Below are positions 45,532 to 56,545 of a stretch of DNA of 64,000 nt, piece by piece. The position numbers and the translations under genes are program-made. Within the stretch, counting starts at the first letter, position 1; every line of letters starts with the position of its first letter. The stretch spans positions 22,961,976-23,025,975 of the forward strand of contig JAUJPP010000012.1 in assembly GCA_030562195.1 (NCBI GenBank). The letters run 5' to 3'. This DNA is from Nipponacmea schrenckii. Its lineage: Eukaryota; Mollusca; Gastropoda; Lottiidae. The notes under the pieces are model-generated. The model had not been told where the DNA came from. It saw only the letters and a program-made list of their open reading frames with translations, and made no database searches.

Positions 45532-46290
45532 TGATGTCTGTGTGTGCCTTGTTCATATGAAACTAGGTATGGTTCTTACATAGACATAGACCCAACGAAC
45601 ACAAACGTAGTTCAAGGTCATTTTTAATCTCTAACTTGTTTAAATGAGTCAAATATTCCGGAAGCCATTTTGGATATCTATCTTGACTTAGTAAGTCAAA
45701 TGTTCAAATCACATATCAGGGTCCAAATTAAATTATTTATTTGCATTGCAGTGTTTTTTTGCTCTATGGGACGAATTTGGATTGCAATTTATAATTTACT
45801 TTCGTTAATTCCTGCATTTATAGGCATGTGTACGCACCTCGTCTGTTTCACTAGTCAGGCATGGGACAAGTACTTTATTTCCATTGGAAAATATTATGTA
45901 TCCCCAAAAAAAAAACTGCAGTACTTACAAAAATACATCGCATTTTGCCGAAAATAGTATCGCAAAGTGAGATGTGATATGTCTTATTTGGAACTCTGCA
46001 TTTAATTAATTAATTTTAACTGAATAACGCAGTCTTTTTTTGTTATTTGCATTTGTTTCTTATATTACCTGTTTGTTACTTTGTCCATGCAATACCATGA
46101 TATGAAGTAACTTTCTGTTTTTTGTGAATATTAACTTAGTGGATCAAGGGATTAGGTGCGAGAGACATCTATTACCTTTGTTAAATCTATTGATCATGGC
46201 ATGGAAAGGGGGCCAAATTATTTCCCTGAAAGTTTTTTGAGATAATGAAAATGTATTCTCGGTTTTATTCTGATTTCCTCTGAATTTTCC
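45532..46290. other. EXD1 3' flank
   Basis: Probably 3' UTR followed by spacer. The open frame 45670-45957 (95 codons) is hydrophobic with an A-rich end and has no recognisable domain, so it is not annotated as a gene. Confidence 0.5.
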
Positions 46291-46298
46291 TCAGTCAT

Positions 46299-47081
46299 CA
46301 GGGGCGTAGCGTACAGGGGGGTGTGGGGTTGTGATCAGTCAGTGATTGAAGGAGCCGTCGGTAAAATCGATTGGTTGAAGGAAAAAGTAAAAACCATGTA
46401 TCGGCAAACTGATTAAATAGTCTACTTAGGCTCTGTCAATCTATATCTATAAAATAATTATCTACTCTGTAAATGGTTGTCGGTAAAACAGTTTCTGATT
46501 GTCACAGATTTATGATATTGTTGTCATTTTAAATGTGATTTACCTCCCCTTTTCCTTTTTGATTCTCCGTAATTGAAGTCATTTTTCTGTTCCTTCTCTC
46601 GATTGTCATGAATAGTTTTTCGTATTAATGACCAGTCCAAAAACCACGCTTTTTCATTTCTCGAACCAATCCAAGGCAAAACATCTATGACCACGGATAT
46701 CAAATTGTCTAGGTTTGTTTAGTAACCGTAAAGTGCTGTTTTACAATTGTCTTGGTTTTTCTCGGTTGTTCAAATTGTGTAATAAAGTCCTATTCCAAAA
46801 AACTGATTACATAGCCTACTTAGCTTAGGCTCTATAAATCTATAGGTCCTACTATAAAAAAATTATCTGCTCTGTAAAAAAGTTGGTCGGTAAAATAGTT
46901 AAAATATAACAACTACTGCCGCTAAATTCATAGCGGTGCTGCCCATTTACCGTGAAACATTGATGTATAAAAACATTAAAACACAATGCTTTAGAGGATT
47001 AAGGTGAAGGGGCGTTCGTCGGTAAATTTTAGAGGTTACACCCCCCCCCCCCCCAGTCAGAAGGGTCACGCTACGCCCCTG
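46299..47081. mobile_element. hAT-like non-autonomous element with 8-bp target duplication
   Basis: 783 bases. Terminal inverted repeats share CAGGGGCGTAGCGT (14 identical bases). The flanking duplication TCAGTCAT is at 46291-46298 and 47082-47089. The interior has no gene but holds two copies of a roughly 90-bp block (46407-46493 and 46800-46898), separated by about 300 bases of unrelated sequence. That suggests an internal duplication or a nested insertion. A fragment is at 1180-1262. Confidence 0.88.
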
Positions 47082-47419
47082 TCAGTCATTTTTTTATATC
47101 TAATTTAAAAAAAAAAAGTATGTATAAAATCATTTTATTTAGGGCTACAATGATGAAAAGTGATTCTTTCCATGTTATCAAGGCATGCCATTGTATAAAA
47201 AAATCATAACACAATTGTGAATTAACTCCCTTTGATTTCAAAATGACACAGCATCCTCATGTATACCATGTTCCTAAAGCAACGTTTGGATAATACATGA
47301 ACCAACCACTTGTTTCACAATCCCATATTCTTGTCATTAGAGACTAATAACCTCCCTTGGCAAACCCTACGTCACTATGTATCCAATCAGTGAACTTGTA
47401 ACATTTGGACTAAATCAAA

Positions 47420-47521
47420 ATGGCGGCCTCCATTGAATCATTGTTTTCGTTAATTCAAAACAAGTTTTCTATCGAATGTCTGAGCGAAAACCAGAAAAAA
47501 GACATAGATAGGTACTTTTAG
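47420..47521 (+). pseudogene. Possible orphan first exon (33 codons)
   Basis: ATG in a good context (AAAATGG) begins MAASIESLFSLIQNKFS, then reads ECLSENQKKDIDR before a stop. The last codons overlap a possible donor (ATAG/GTACTT). The composition looks coding, but no partner exons were found before UBL5. It may be the first exon of a lost or unrecognised gene. Confidence 0.25.
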
Positions 47522-48837
47522 ATAACTGGAAGAGGTAAATTACTTTGTTACGAATCTGTCCTGTTTGTTATGCCAGTACCAGTTTGTATGCTCGTAATCG
47601 CTCCTAGGCTAAAACTTAAACTGTCAGCCATTTTTTTTTCATGATACGGCCTTGACCCTGTAGACTCGATTATCCCAGAATAATACTGTAACTAAAGATC
47701 TTACGTCTGGTGAATCAAACATATTCCCGCAACAGGTTGTTATAAGGAATGTAATTGGTAGAAGAGTAAACTCTCGACCAATCAAAATTAATGACGAGAT
47801 TCTGTGATTGTGAAAGTAGCAGTTGGTTCATGTATGTATCGGAACGTTGCTTTGAAATGAAGAAATGCAAGAAATTGTATTAAGTGATTAGTGACAGATT
47901 CATGTTATTATATTACTTGGTTACTGTACTAGATAATCCTTTAGTAACCACTCCTACAGATTAAAGGATTAAGAGTTTAAGTGATAATGATAGTTAATTA
48001 GACCTACTAAATTAACGATTTAGTTTATTAGGGGATATTTTACAAGAAATTTTGTCATATGCTTAATATTGACAGAATTGTTCTCGTTCTTAAAATATCG
48101 ACTATATTTTTTATTGTTTCCTTTTTCCCAGAAATGGATCGTTTCTTAATATCTTTAAGCGTATCCAATAACTACAATAAGAATCATTGCAGCCTGAATT
48201 TCCTTGTATTGTAATATACCAATATCTATGATGCTTTTTATACGCATGTCCAATTTAAACTTTCTGAACCATTTAGCATATTTCAAAATCGTCAAAATAA
48301 GCGAAGTGAAGTTAAATTTGGAAAATTGGATTTTTCTTTCTCTTTAGGGAGACTGTAGTAAGATAACTCTTTATTGCTTCCATTCCATTTAATTTTGGAA
48401 AGGGACACAGATGGCTGACAAGTGGCTGAATCTGTGACAAATATTCAACTATCAGTAGTATGTCCCTTTAAGCCCAAGGTACATCGAGTTTTATTCCTGA
48501 AAAGAGATACAGGTAGTTGACAAGTGAGAACAATCAGTATCTAAAAGCCCAAGCAACCTCAGATTTTAATTTTTGCCTAATTATCAATCTCGAGGTCAAA
48601 TATTTTTTTACTTTAAAAAAGTTTTTTTTGTTATGTTAAGTTTCTTATTTTTTTTAAAAGATTTTAGAAAAACTATTCTAAAGTATTTTGTTGCTTGATT
48701 TTTTTGGGCTTATTTTTATTTTTTTAAAATTAAGGTGCATTAAGGGAATAGGTCATTCAAATTATTAACTTTGACACTATCCCATTGTTCTTAGGTCATA
48801 TAGATTAAGTTATATAATTATTGAACTGGAATATAAA

Positions 48838-49076
48838 TTTAAAGGTATAGATGGTCCAAGAATTTCGATTTGAAAATCGCTTAATGGAAGTATTAAGCGT
48901 TTTATAAATAACTACTTGATTTTGTGGATTTATCGAATTATAGAGGGATTTTGATGTATAGTTTTGACACTAGATAAGTCTACTGATGGATATGTACTAT
49001 TATTGACCAAGTGTGAGCGAAATTAAAATTGTATGTACTTTCTCTAAGACTCTCTATACCTTTAAAGTGTGGTTTG
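48838..49076. mobile_element. Diverged foldback element related to family T
   Basis: Terminal inverted repeats TTTAAAGGTATAGA at both ends. The interior has TACTGATGGATATGTACTAT then TATTGACCAAG, matching the family T arm (GATGAATATATACTCTTATT). About 239 bases, no gene. Confidence 0.6.
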
Positions 49077-49424
49077 AGACAGGACCATGTCCTTGTGTAT
49101 TGGGCCTAATTCTGACCCATGTAAAATAAAGAGTTTATTATTATTATTATATTATTGTTACTATTCCATTTAAAGAGACAGTTTGCCATTTCTGAGGGGT
49201 AAATTTGTGTCTTGAATTTATGTAAATAGTCTTCAGTAGTACTAGAAATGTACATACATTGTATTATTCCTTCGAAAATATCTGCATTTAACTTGATGTC
49301 TCTATATATTACATAGAGTCTAGACATGATGAATTACCATTTAAACTTTCAAATCTTGTTAATTCAAACATGGATTTGGAGGCTCAAATTTTTTATGGTG
49401 AGCTGTGAATAGTGATTCTATTCT

Positions 49425-49580
49425 GGCAACCTCTTGGAATTGACAGGGACGTTCTTGATCAAACCTCTTGGCATTGATCTCTCCTGGATTATCCATACCC
49501 ATTTACAACTGGGTGAATTGGAATTATGAGTGAAGATGACTTATTCAAGGTCATCAGACTTTCCCTCTCCGGTATCTATC
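49425..49580 (-). mobile_element. Family B fragment, inverted
   Basis: Contains CTTGGCATTGATCTCTCCTG, GATTATCC, and GAGTGAAGATGACTTATTCA followed by AGGTCATCAGACTT. These are internal blocks of family B; both ends are missing. Confidence 0.65.
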
Positions 49581-50500
49581 AGAAAGCAAAATTCAGATGA
49601 CTAATCCCTTTAAATTTTATTTTTACTTAAGAATTTTGTTTGTATTTTTTGTTTTACTTTTTTATAAAATGAACAAGAAATCATTTTATATAAAGATTGT
49701 TTGTACTCTGTTAGTGGCGTTTCTAAGAATTTTTGGGGCTACATAATTGTCAAGGGGGATAATTCTTTAATATTAGTCTGAACAGTTTGTCCGTAATAGA
49801 TTGCTATATATCTAACCTAGAAACGCCACTGTACTCTGCTTCAGAAATGTTTCTGTCATTTCACACAATTATTGTTCAAAATGAAATTTTGTAACAAAGT
49901 TTATTAAAATGTTGTTAAATCCATTAAAATGGAGAATTAAAAGTTGTTGCTGATTTTCTGACAAATACCATTTACCATGCTTACTATATTTTACAAGGAT
50001 AATATCAAAGCATTAAAGCTTGCTGCAGTTCTGCCCTTATTATAGAGGGATGACTGTGTCCTGGCTCTTTATCAAACGTCCTTATTCAAGAAGTCCTGAT
50101 TCAATGTTCATTGGACATAATTGTATTGGTACTCAGGATTTGCCATAAAATGTCCGCCTTTGATTGGTCTTTGATTAGTATTTTTGGTCAGAAATGTCCT
50201 TAATGTAGAGGCTTCATGGATTTTTTTTACTGTCCTTAGTAGAGAGGTTTTACCACAAGTATCACGATGCTACTAAAGGGACACAACTCTTGTAACACAT
50301 AAAATATTTACCCGTTCCTCTTGTCTGTTACCAACAAATTACATCTTACAGAAGAAGAAATAAACTAACAGAAAAATTATCAAAATATAGACCTACTAAC
50401 AAAATTTCAAATTGCTTTCTCCCAAAAAAAGAAATACGAAAATAGCTTCCATAATAGAATTAGCTTTTCATGTCGGATGTCAACTTCCGGTCAAAATAAA

Positions 50501-50801
50501 ACGTGAGCATTTTCTTTAATCTCGCGTAAATTGCTATTTATTGCGTTTATATTATTTGGTGAGTTTGCTGGGACATTTGAGTTTTTTCTTAGACAGGAAG
50601 AGAACCCTCTAAAACTATCCTATACCAATTGAAAGGACAAAAACAAAGAAGATATGGCGGACATGACTATAGTATCAGGGCAGCGTTGTACTCTTTGCCC
50701 ACTGCATAGTTTTGCTTGTCATCTTCTGGAAGAGAATTATACTATAACACCATTTTCTTTTATTTTCAGGTTGCTTGAAGTGAGCTGTTTAAGAAATAAA
50801 A
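50501..50801 (+). promoter_or_regulatory. UBL5 5' region with a probable 5' UTR intron
   Basis: A donor GGTGAGTTTG at about 50559 and a pyrimidine-rich acceptor TTTTATTTTCAG ending at 50769 define a likely intron of about 211 bases in the 5' UTR. The coding start is 33 bases past the acceptor. Confidence 0.5.
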
Positions 50802-51986
50802 ATGTTAGAAATAACTTGTAATGACAGACTGGGAAAGAAAGTTAGAGTCAAGTGCAAGTATCCTTTTAAAAGAAACTCACAAGGAAAGTTAGTGGGCTTG
50901 TTGAGCTAATATTGTGGATGTACTATGGACTGTGCACATAAAGGATCTTCCCACATTGCACACTGCATGACGTTTGTATAATCCGGTCCATAGAACTTTG
51001 GACTATTGATTGATAAGTAGTTGAATTTCAGTTAGGTATGACACGTCCGAAACTATTGCGTTGTTCTTATGTCATAGAAATAACAGTCAAAATTATTTTG
51101 ATACTTGTTTTTTTTTCAATTTCTTAACACAATACTAGCATTGATGATACAATTGGTGATTTGAAGAAATTAATATCAGCACAAACTGGCACAAGAGCAG
51201 ATAAAATAGTTCTTAAAAAATGGTGAGTCAACTGAAATGAGTTTAAAATTAGTGTCCTACCCAAAATTGATGTGTTATTTATCATAATATTTCATGGGCT
51301 TTGTTACTTAGGTTACTCCCCTGACCTTTAGCAAAGAAATCCCATTTATTTCTTTAATTTTTTTCAGGTACACAATATTTAAAGATCATATAACTGTCGG
51401 AGATTGTATCCTTTTCAAATTTTAAACAAACATAGGGAGGGCCTACATGGATGAACATTTAAGGTGATACTATGTCTTAGAATGGACATAAAATATAAGT
51501 TCTCAAGAATGGTCAATATGAGTATATATTCATCAGTGAACTTACCTGTTGTCATAAGTAACAGAATCCCATAAAATCTGGAAAACTCACAAAACTAAGT
51601 AATTATTGAAAATTTATTTAGCATATTTCAATAATCACTTGCATATTTATGGATAATAACTATTTTGGGGGGATTTTTCTGATTATATAAGGATTCTGTT
51701 ATGTTATTTATAACAGCAGGTATATCTACTGATGAATATATACTCTTATTGACCAAGTTGAAATATTCGAAAGTTTATGTTCATTCTGACGCAGTATCCC
51801 TTTAGCTTACAACTGTTCATACATTTATTATGTTCATGTGGAGTTTTTTCAGGAATCAAAGGTTGAATTGATCAAATTTATTTGTCTGTGAAAGCATTTA
51901 TTCTGAATGGACTTGTCTTATATTCCTTAATCCATTCATTAGATGAAATACACGATGGAATGAACCTTGAACTTTACTATCAGTGA
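50802..51986 (+). CDS. UBL5: Ubiquitin-like protein 5 (UBL5/Hub1)
   Basis: Four coding exons: 50802-50857, 51139-51222, 51368-51405, 51943-51986, totalling 73 aa, exactly the usual UBL5 length. It begins [18 protein letters not shown], continues [11 protein letters not shown] and [20 protein letters not shown], and ends GMNLELYYQ. It lacks the C-terminal di-glycine, as UBL5/Hub1 always does, so it is a binding partner rather than a conjugated tag. In other eukaryotes it works in the spliceosome with the SART1/Snu66 protein and in the mitochondrial unfolded-protein response. A family T foldback sits in intron 3, just 55 bases after exon 3. AATAAA at 52312-52317 is the likely poly(A) signal. 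Confidence 0.96.
51458..51804. mobile_element. Foldback element, family T, in UBL5 intron 3
   Basis: About 347 bases with inverted ends (left AAGGTGATACTATGTC, right GACGCAGTATCCCTTTA) and long imperfect arms containing GAGTATATATTCATCAGTG and its complement. The same layout is seen at 16221-16590. Confidence 0.8.
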
Positions 51987-52311
51987 CCTTCACCTTTGTG
52001 TGTCATCCTCATACTTCATTATTATTGGCTAATCAACATCATGTGATCATCGGACAATTTTTTAATTGAATGAACATTGCTCGACATCCTTGCAGTCTTA
52101 AGGCTTTGGAATTTCAACTTTAATTTGGTAAGATAAACATTTTCCAAAGTGCACATATGTTGTGGAAAATTTAGGTCAAAGGTAAAAGGTCATAGTTGAA
52201 ATGATCTGCACATGCACCTGTATAGTGAAATGATACCTTTTAAAGACAAAATGACTAACTACAGCAAATAACCCAACAAGAAAGTTGACGTTTTCTTTAT
52301 AAAGCTTTGTA

Positions 52312-52317
52312 AATAAA
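52312..52317 (+). terminator. Likely UBL5 poly(A) signal
   Basis: AATAAA, 326 bases past the UBL5 stop codon. Confidence 0.5.
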
Positions 52318-52489
52318 TTTTTATCTATGGTGTATGTATATTTTATGCTACCTCGTTAAAGGTTGAGCTTCATTTTGTCGTCATTTCCTTGTACGATCGT
52401 CAAATATGGCCGTCGTTCCTGTCTGTGAATATACGTACCCCGTCGTCCCGAGTCGTGTCATGTCCGTAAATAATTCGTCATTCGTTCTG

Positions 52490-52785
52490 TATATGATCCG
52501 TCATGATACCGTATATGATCGTCACTCATGTCCGTATATGATCGTCACTCATGTCCGTATATGATCGTCACTCATGTCCGTATATGATCGTCACTCATGT
52601 CCGTATATGATCGTCTCTCATATACTTATATGAACGTCGCTCATGTCCGTATATGATCGTCCTATGCCGTATATGATCTTCCGTATATGATCGTCACTCA
52701 TATCCGTATATGATCGTCACTCATGTCCGTATATGATCGTCACTCATGTCCGTATATGATCGTCGCTCATGTCCGTAATGAAATA
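52490..52785. repeat. 23-bp minisatellite
   Basis: About eleven copies of TATATGATCGTCACTCATG then TCCG, with some shorter variants. Confidence 0.9.
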
Positions 52786-53234
52786 GTTTGCCCTTCCTTA
52801 TCCCCCGTCTACCCTCCCTTTTCTCCGACTCACTCCTCTTGAGGTCTTTCAAATCTTTTAAAATCCGTTTGCGATTGCGTGAATACGTGATAAGGGGAGT
52901 AAATTATTGCATCACATCTAATTGGTCCTGATCTAAAACCACGTATCTGAAAATTGTGATATGTGGTTAGTGTAGAAAGTGTCTAGTAAGAACTCTAGAT
53001 CATATATAAAACAAACACACCTTAAGTTAATAAGGTTTAATCATATTAGCCTGTAGGCCTAGCTATAGGTTTTCTCTCTCAGTCTTTGAATAATATCTGA
53101 AAATTAAAAAAAAGAAATTACATTAAACTTCGTTTAATACCTCCGCTACAATAGCTACCTTTCTCGTATCACGAAATGCCCCCTCGGGCTTAAATATCAG
53201 TAATTCTGTTTGTGATTTCTATTTTTCTATGCAA

Positions 53235-54125
53235 GAAACATAAGTCGTTTCATGTGTTATTTCCATGTAAGAACCATACATAGTTTCATGTGTTATTTCC
53301 ATGTAAGAACCATACATAGTTTCATATGTGTTAATTCCATGTAAGAACCATACAAAGTTGCATGTGTTATTTCCACGTAAGAACCATACATAGTTTCATG
53401 TGTGTTATTTCCATGTAAGAACCATACATAGTTTCATGTGTTTTTTTCCATGTAAGAACCATACATAGTTTCAAAGTGTTATTTCCATGTAAGAACCATA
53501 CATAGTTTCATGTGTTATTTCCATGTAAGAACCATACATAGTTTCATGTGTTATTTCCATGTAAGAACCATACATAGTTTCGTATGTGTTATTTCCATGT
53601 AAGAACCATACATAGTTTCATGTGTTATTTCCATGTAAGAACCATACCTAGTTTCGTGTGTCTTATTTCCATGTAAGAACCATACGTAGTTTCATATGTG
53701 TTATTTCCATGTAAGAACCATACATAGTTTCGTGTGTTTATTTCCATGTAAGAACCATACATAGTTTCATGTGTTATTTCCATGTAAGAACCATACATAG
53801 TTTCATGTGTTATTTCCATGTAAGAACCATACATAGTTTCATGTGTTATTTCCATGTAAGAACCATACCTAGTTTCATGTGTTATTTCCATGTAAGAACC
53901 ATACATAGTTTCATGTGTTGTTCCATGTAAGAACCATACATAGTTCCCGTGTTATTTCTATGTAAGAACCATACGTAGTTTCGTGTGTGTTATTTCCATG
54001 TAAGAACCATACATAGTTCCCGTGTTATTTCTATGTAAGAACCATACGTAGTTTCGTGTGTGTTATTTCCATGTAAGAACCATACATAGTTTCCTGTGTT
54101 ATTTCCATGTAAGAACCATACACAA
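53235..54125. repeat. 36-bp minisatellite, about 24 units
   Basis: Unit GTTTCATGTGTTATTTCCAT then GTAAGAACCATACATA. On the minus strand the unit is 12 codons (MYGSYMEITHET-type), giving artificial open frames. It begins about 25 bases after the donor of the minus-strand exon 54151-54756. Confidence 0.92.
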
Positions 54126-54150
54126 ATTCGTTTGATGATAAACTACTTAC

Positions 54151-54756
54151 CTTGGACAACCTGTCAAGAAATTTCGTTTTGGACCCTCTTAGCGAATCGC
54201 CTTCTTCGAGTTGACACCGAGCGATTGTTTTCCTCTTTTCAAAATTATCGATAGCCTTGTTTAATGCCTCTTGATTTCTTTCCAGGTATTTTAGGTAGTT
54301 AACGTTTAATGTTTGATTATTGAAGGACCTCTGTAAGGAGGCCTGGCATCTTTGGATTTCATTTGCAGACGCATTGAGATAATTTCTAAAGAAATCCGAT
54401 CGCCTGGTACCAACATCTTGTTCTACTTCCGGTTTTGATGGCTCGTGCAACCTCACCTCGTCGTCGCCATTACTTGGTAACGTTCGACATCCTTTTACTA
54501 AGTTTTGATCCGGATTCCTGTTTGCATTGTCAGTGCTGTGTTTATACTCATAGCCTGGTACATAGGGTCGTTTATCGCTGACCGGTAGGCCTCTATTCTT
54601 TTCTCTTGATGTGCTCCTTCTTGAGATTCGAGGCTTCGACGACGTGGACGAAATGGACGAAGCACGCTCGGTTAGGCTCGCACTGCTAGATCTGGTTTTG
54701 CCCTTAGAAGCAGTTTGAACTTCGGAATCGCTGGTCTTACGGAAACCCATGTTCAT
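54151..54756 (-). CDS. Unrecognised gene, first coding exon (202 codons)
   Basis: Begins MNMGFRKTSDSEVQ. The first 120 residues are Ser/Arg-rich and probably disordered (SSSASLTERASSISSTSS). Residues about 120-200 look helical (DFFRNYLNASANEIQRC, LKYLERNQEALNKAIDNFEK), possibly a coiled coil. It ends at a good donor, AAG/GTAAGTAG, in phase 0. A 3' partner is not certain; 53156-53188 is a weak candidate. An AG (TCTAG) 1 base before the start codon could be an acceptor, so the gene may have a 5' UTR exon further right. No family recognised. It sits between UBL5 and the IQ/VWA gene on the same strand as the latter. Confidence 0.6.
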
Positions 54757-56545
54757 TCTAGAATGTATTTGAATAAATTTGAATTTCTTAAAGGGATGTC
54801 GATAGCAAAAATATCAATAGCATTGCAATTGCAAAGAGATATCTTGTGATGGGTTGTGCGAAGGTGATCATTCGCTCGACCGGAACATCCAGTCTTTCAA
54901 TGTCACTGAAAGAGCGAGAGACTGGATGTTACCGTCTTTGCTTTTTCAAGGTTCATCTAACACCACCCGTAGTCACTGAAAAACAATATCTAGGCACGGG
55001 GTAGAGCTCCCGTAGGGGTCATGCTATGCCTGTTCTACCTAGTTTATGCATTAATTTGCCTCAAGTTCCGGCAGTATGAGCTAAGCTCTATAAATCCTTT
55101 GCATTTGTCAATAATGATTTACCTTGAGGAGTTCTTGACAGCCTACCGTCTTGTCTCTGAGGTGAGACGTTCGATCTACTTTCGCCTGCTGGTTCTAGTG
55201 TTCTTTGAGTGGTGTAATCTAATGTTCTCGATACTGGATAAATATGACGTTATACTGCTGTTGACATCACAATAAGATTCATACGAGGACGCGTCTGACC
55301 TAGTAACCAGAATCAGGACACGAGGATAATTAGGAGACGTTTTAAAGACGTTTCTTCGACTTGGCGTATATTATTCCCAGCTTCGGAAAATATTATGACC
55401 CTTTACATCATTCAACTGATTTAGTCTGGCGCTGTAATTTCATTTAATTAGGTTCAGGTCTGTTATTTCTATGACGTAAGAACGACGCGATAGTTTCGGA
55501 TGAATAAGATTGACAATGTTCTAGAGGTTTCTGTCTAACAGGCCGAACCTCTTTGAATCCATCTTTGCCGAAATCTCATTATTCAGGTCTTTCAAAAATA
55601 ATGGGTTACAATTTTAGTTGATCTTGAATAAATCACTCATAATTCCAGTTCACCCAGCTGAAAATGGATAGCATTGGGAAAGATCAATGTTATTGGTTAA
55701 ACCAAGAACTTGGGGCGCTGCCTAAGTGATGTACTCTAGTACAACTAGATGTTAGGGTAGAGGGGGGATTTTTGAACAGGTATGCCTTCTTGCATTCCGA
55801 GATACCTCCTTAAGACTCAGGTCAATTTAATACCTGATGATGGAAGATAGGTAATTCTATTTGACGCATTTTTATTTATTGCTTAGTTTTATTCTGGTAT
55901 ATTTGGGACCTTTTGTTTCTTGAGGATTGAGGCCCTCTTTGGAATGGAGGTCGTAAACTTAGTTCCACCAGTCTCTATTGTAGTTGAGCCATTAATGATT
56001 CAATACTAGTATGTATTATTGTAGACAAACCCAGTCAAATAATGACTAATAATTTGCTATAAAACCACTTCAGAAATACAAAACATTTATAAGGGTAACC
56101 ATTTTATTTTAAGAATATTTTATCACATATATGCGTATAGAAAAAATCAACATTTCAAAGTTAAACAAAAACCGACAGTCTGATTGACGACAGTGGTTGT
56201 GACAGTCTCTTGGTACCAGGAGAAAACAGATCTTATGGATAACAACTGTTGAGGCAAGGTTGGGATTCATTGTTGAGCATCTCCGAGGAAATCCCCAGGC
56301 GAATGCAGGGTCTAAGAGGGCTCTCCCTCGAAAACATTTTTGGAAAAAGAATTTGACACGTTATATTTGGGCCAAAAACGTATCAAAATCATTTTGAATT
56401 CGTAAGAAAAGAATAAGGGTGAACACCAACGATTATTCAAGGGAGCAATCCCCTCACCCAGCCTCAACCATCACCCACGATCTTATTAGGAAACGAATTT
56501 CCCTCCACCTCTGTATCCCATGACATCGTCACACGATTGACGAGA
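54757..56545. other. Spacer between the unrecognised exon and the IQ/VWA gene
   Basis: No gene recognised. It holds a family C copy at 55272-55512, a family B fragment near 55615-55690, and a short inverted repeat around the motif GACTGGATGTT near 54889-54926. The 3' UTR of the IQ/VWA gene lies just left of 56546. Confidence 0.55.
55272..55512 (+). mobile_element. Dispersed repeat family C, near-complete copy
   Basis: Contains GCGTCTGACCTAGTAACCAG, ACACGAGGATAATTAGGAGA, CTTTACATCATTCAACTGAT and GGTTCAGGTCTGTTATTTCT in the same order as 14270-14480. Confidence 0.75.

Larger units (their letters stand above)
47090..50500. other. Intergenic between the hAT-like element and UBL5
   Basis: No supported multi-exon gene. 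It holds a possible orphan first exon at 47420-47521, a diverged foldback at 48838-49076 and a family B fragment at 49425-49580. The rest is unremarkable AT-rich sequence. Confidence 0.5.
51987..53234. other. UBL5 3' flank and spacer
   Basis: Holds the UBL5 3' UTR to about 52335 and then the 23-bp minisatellite. A weak candidate 3' exon for the neighbouring minus-strand gene lies at 53156-53188 (PEGAFRDTRR then stop); its acceptor lacks a pyrimidine tract. Confidence 0.5.

Noticed and set aside
45670..45957. 95-codon hydrophobic frame after EXD1
   Set aside because: Located in the probable 3' UTR, composition follows AT content, no domain.
52490..52785. CRISPR-like regular repeats
   Set aside because: Contiguous tandem units with no unique spacers in a eukaryotic genome, so a minisatellite. 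The same holds for the other arrays listed.
53625..53906. Minus-strand frame of YGSYMEITHET-type repeats
   Set aside because: Product of the 36-bp satellite, with no non-repeat sequence.
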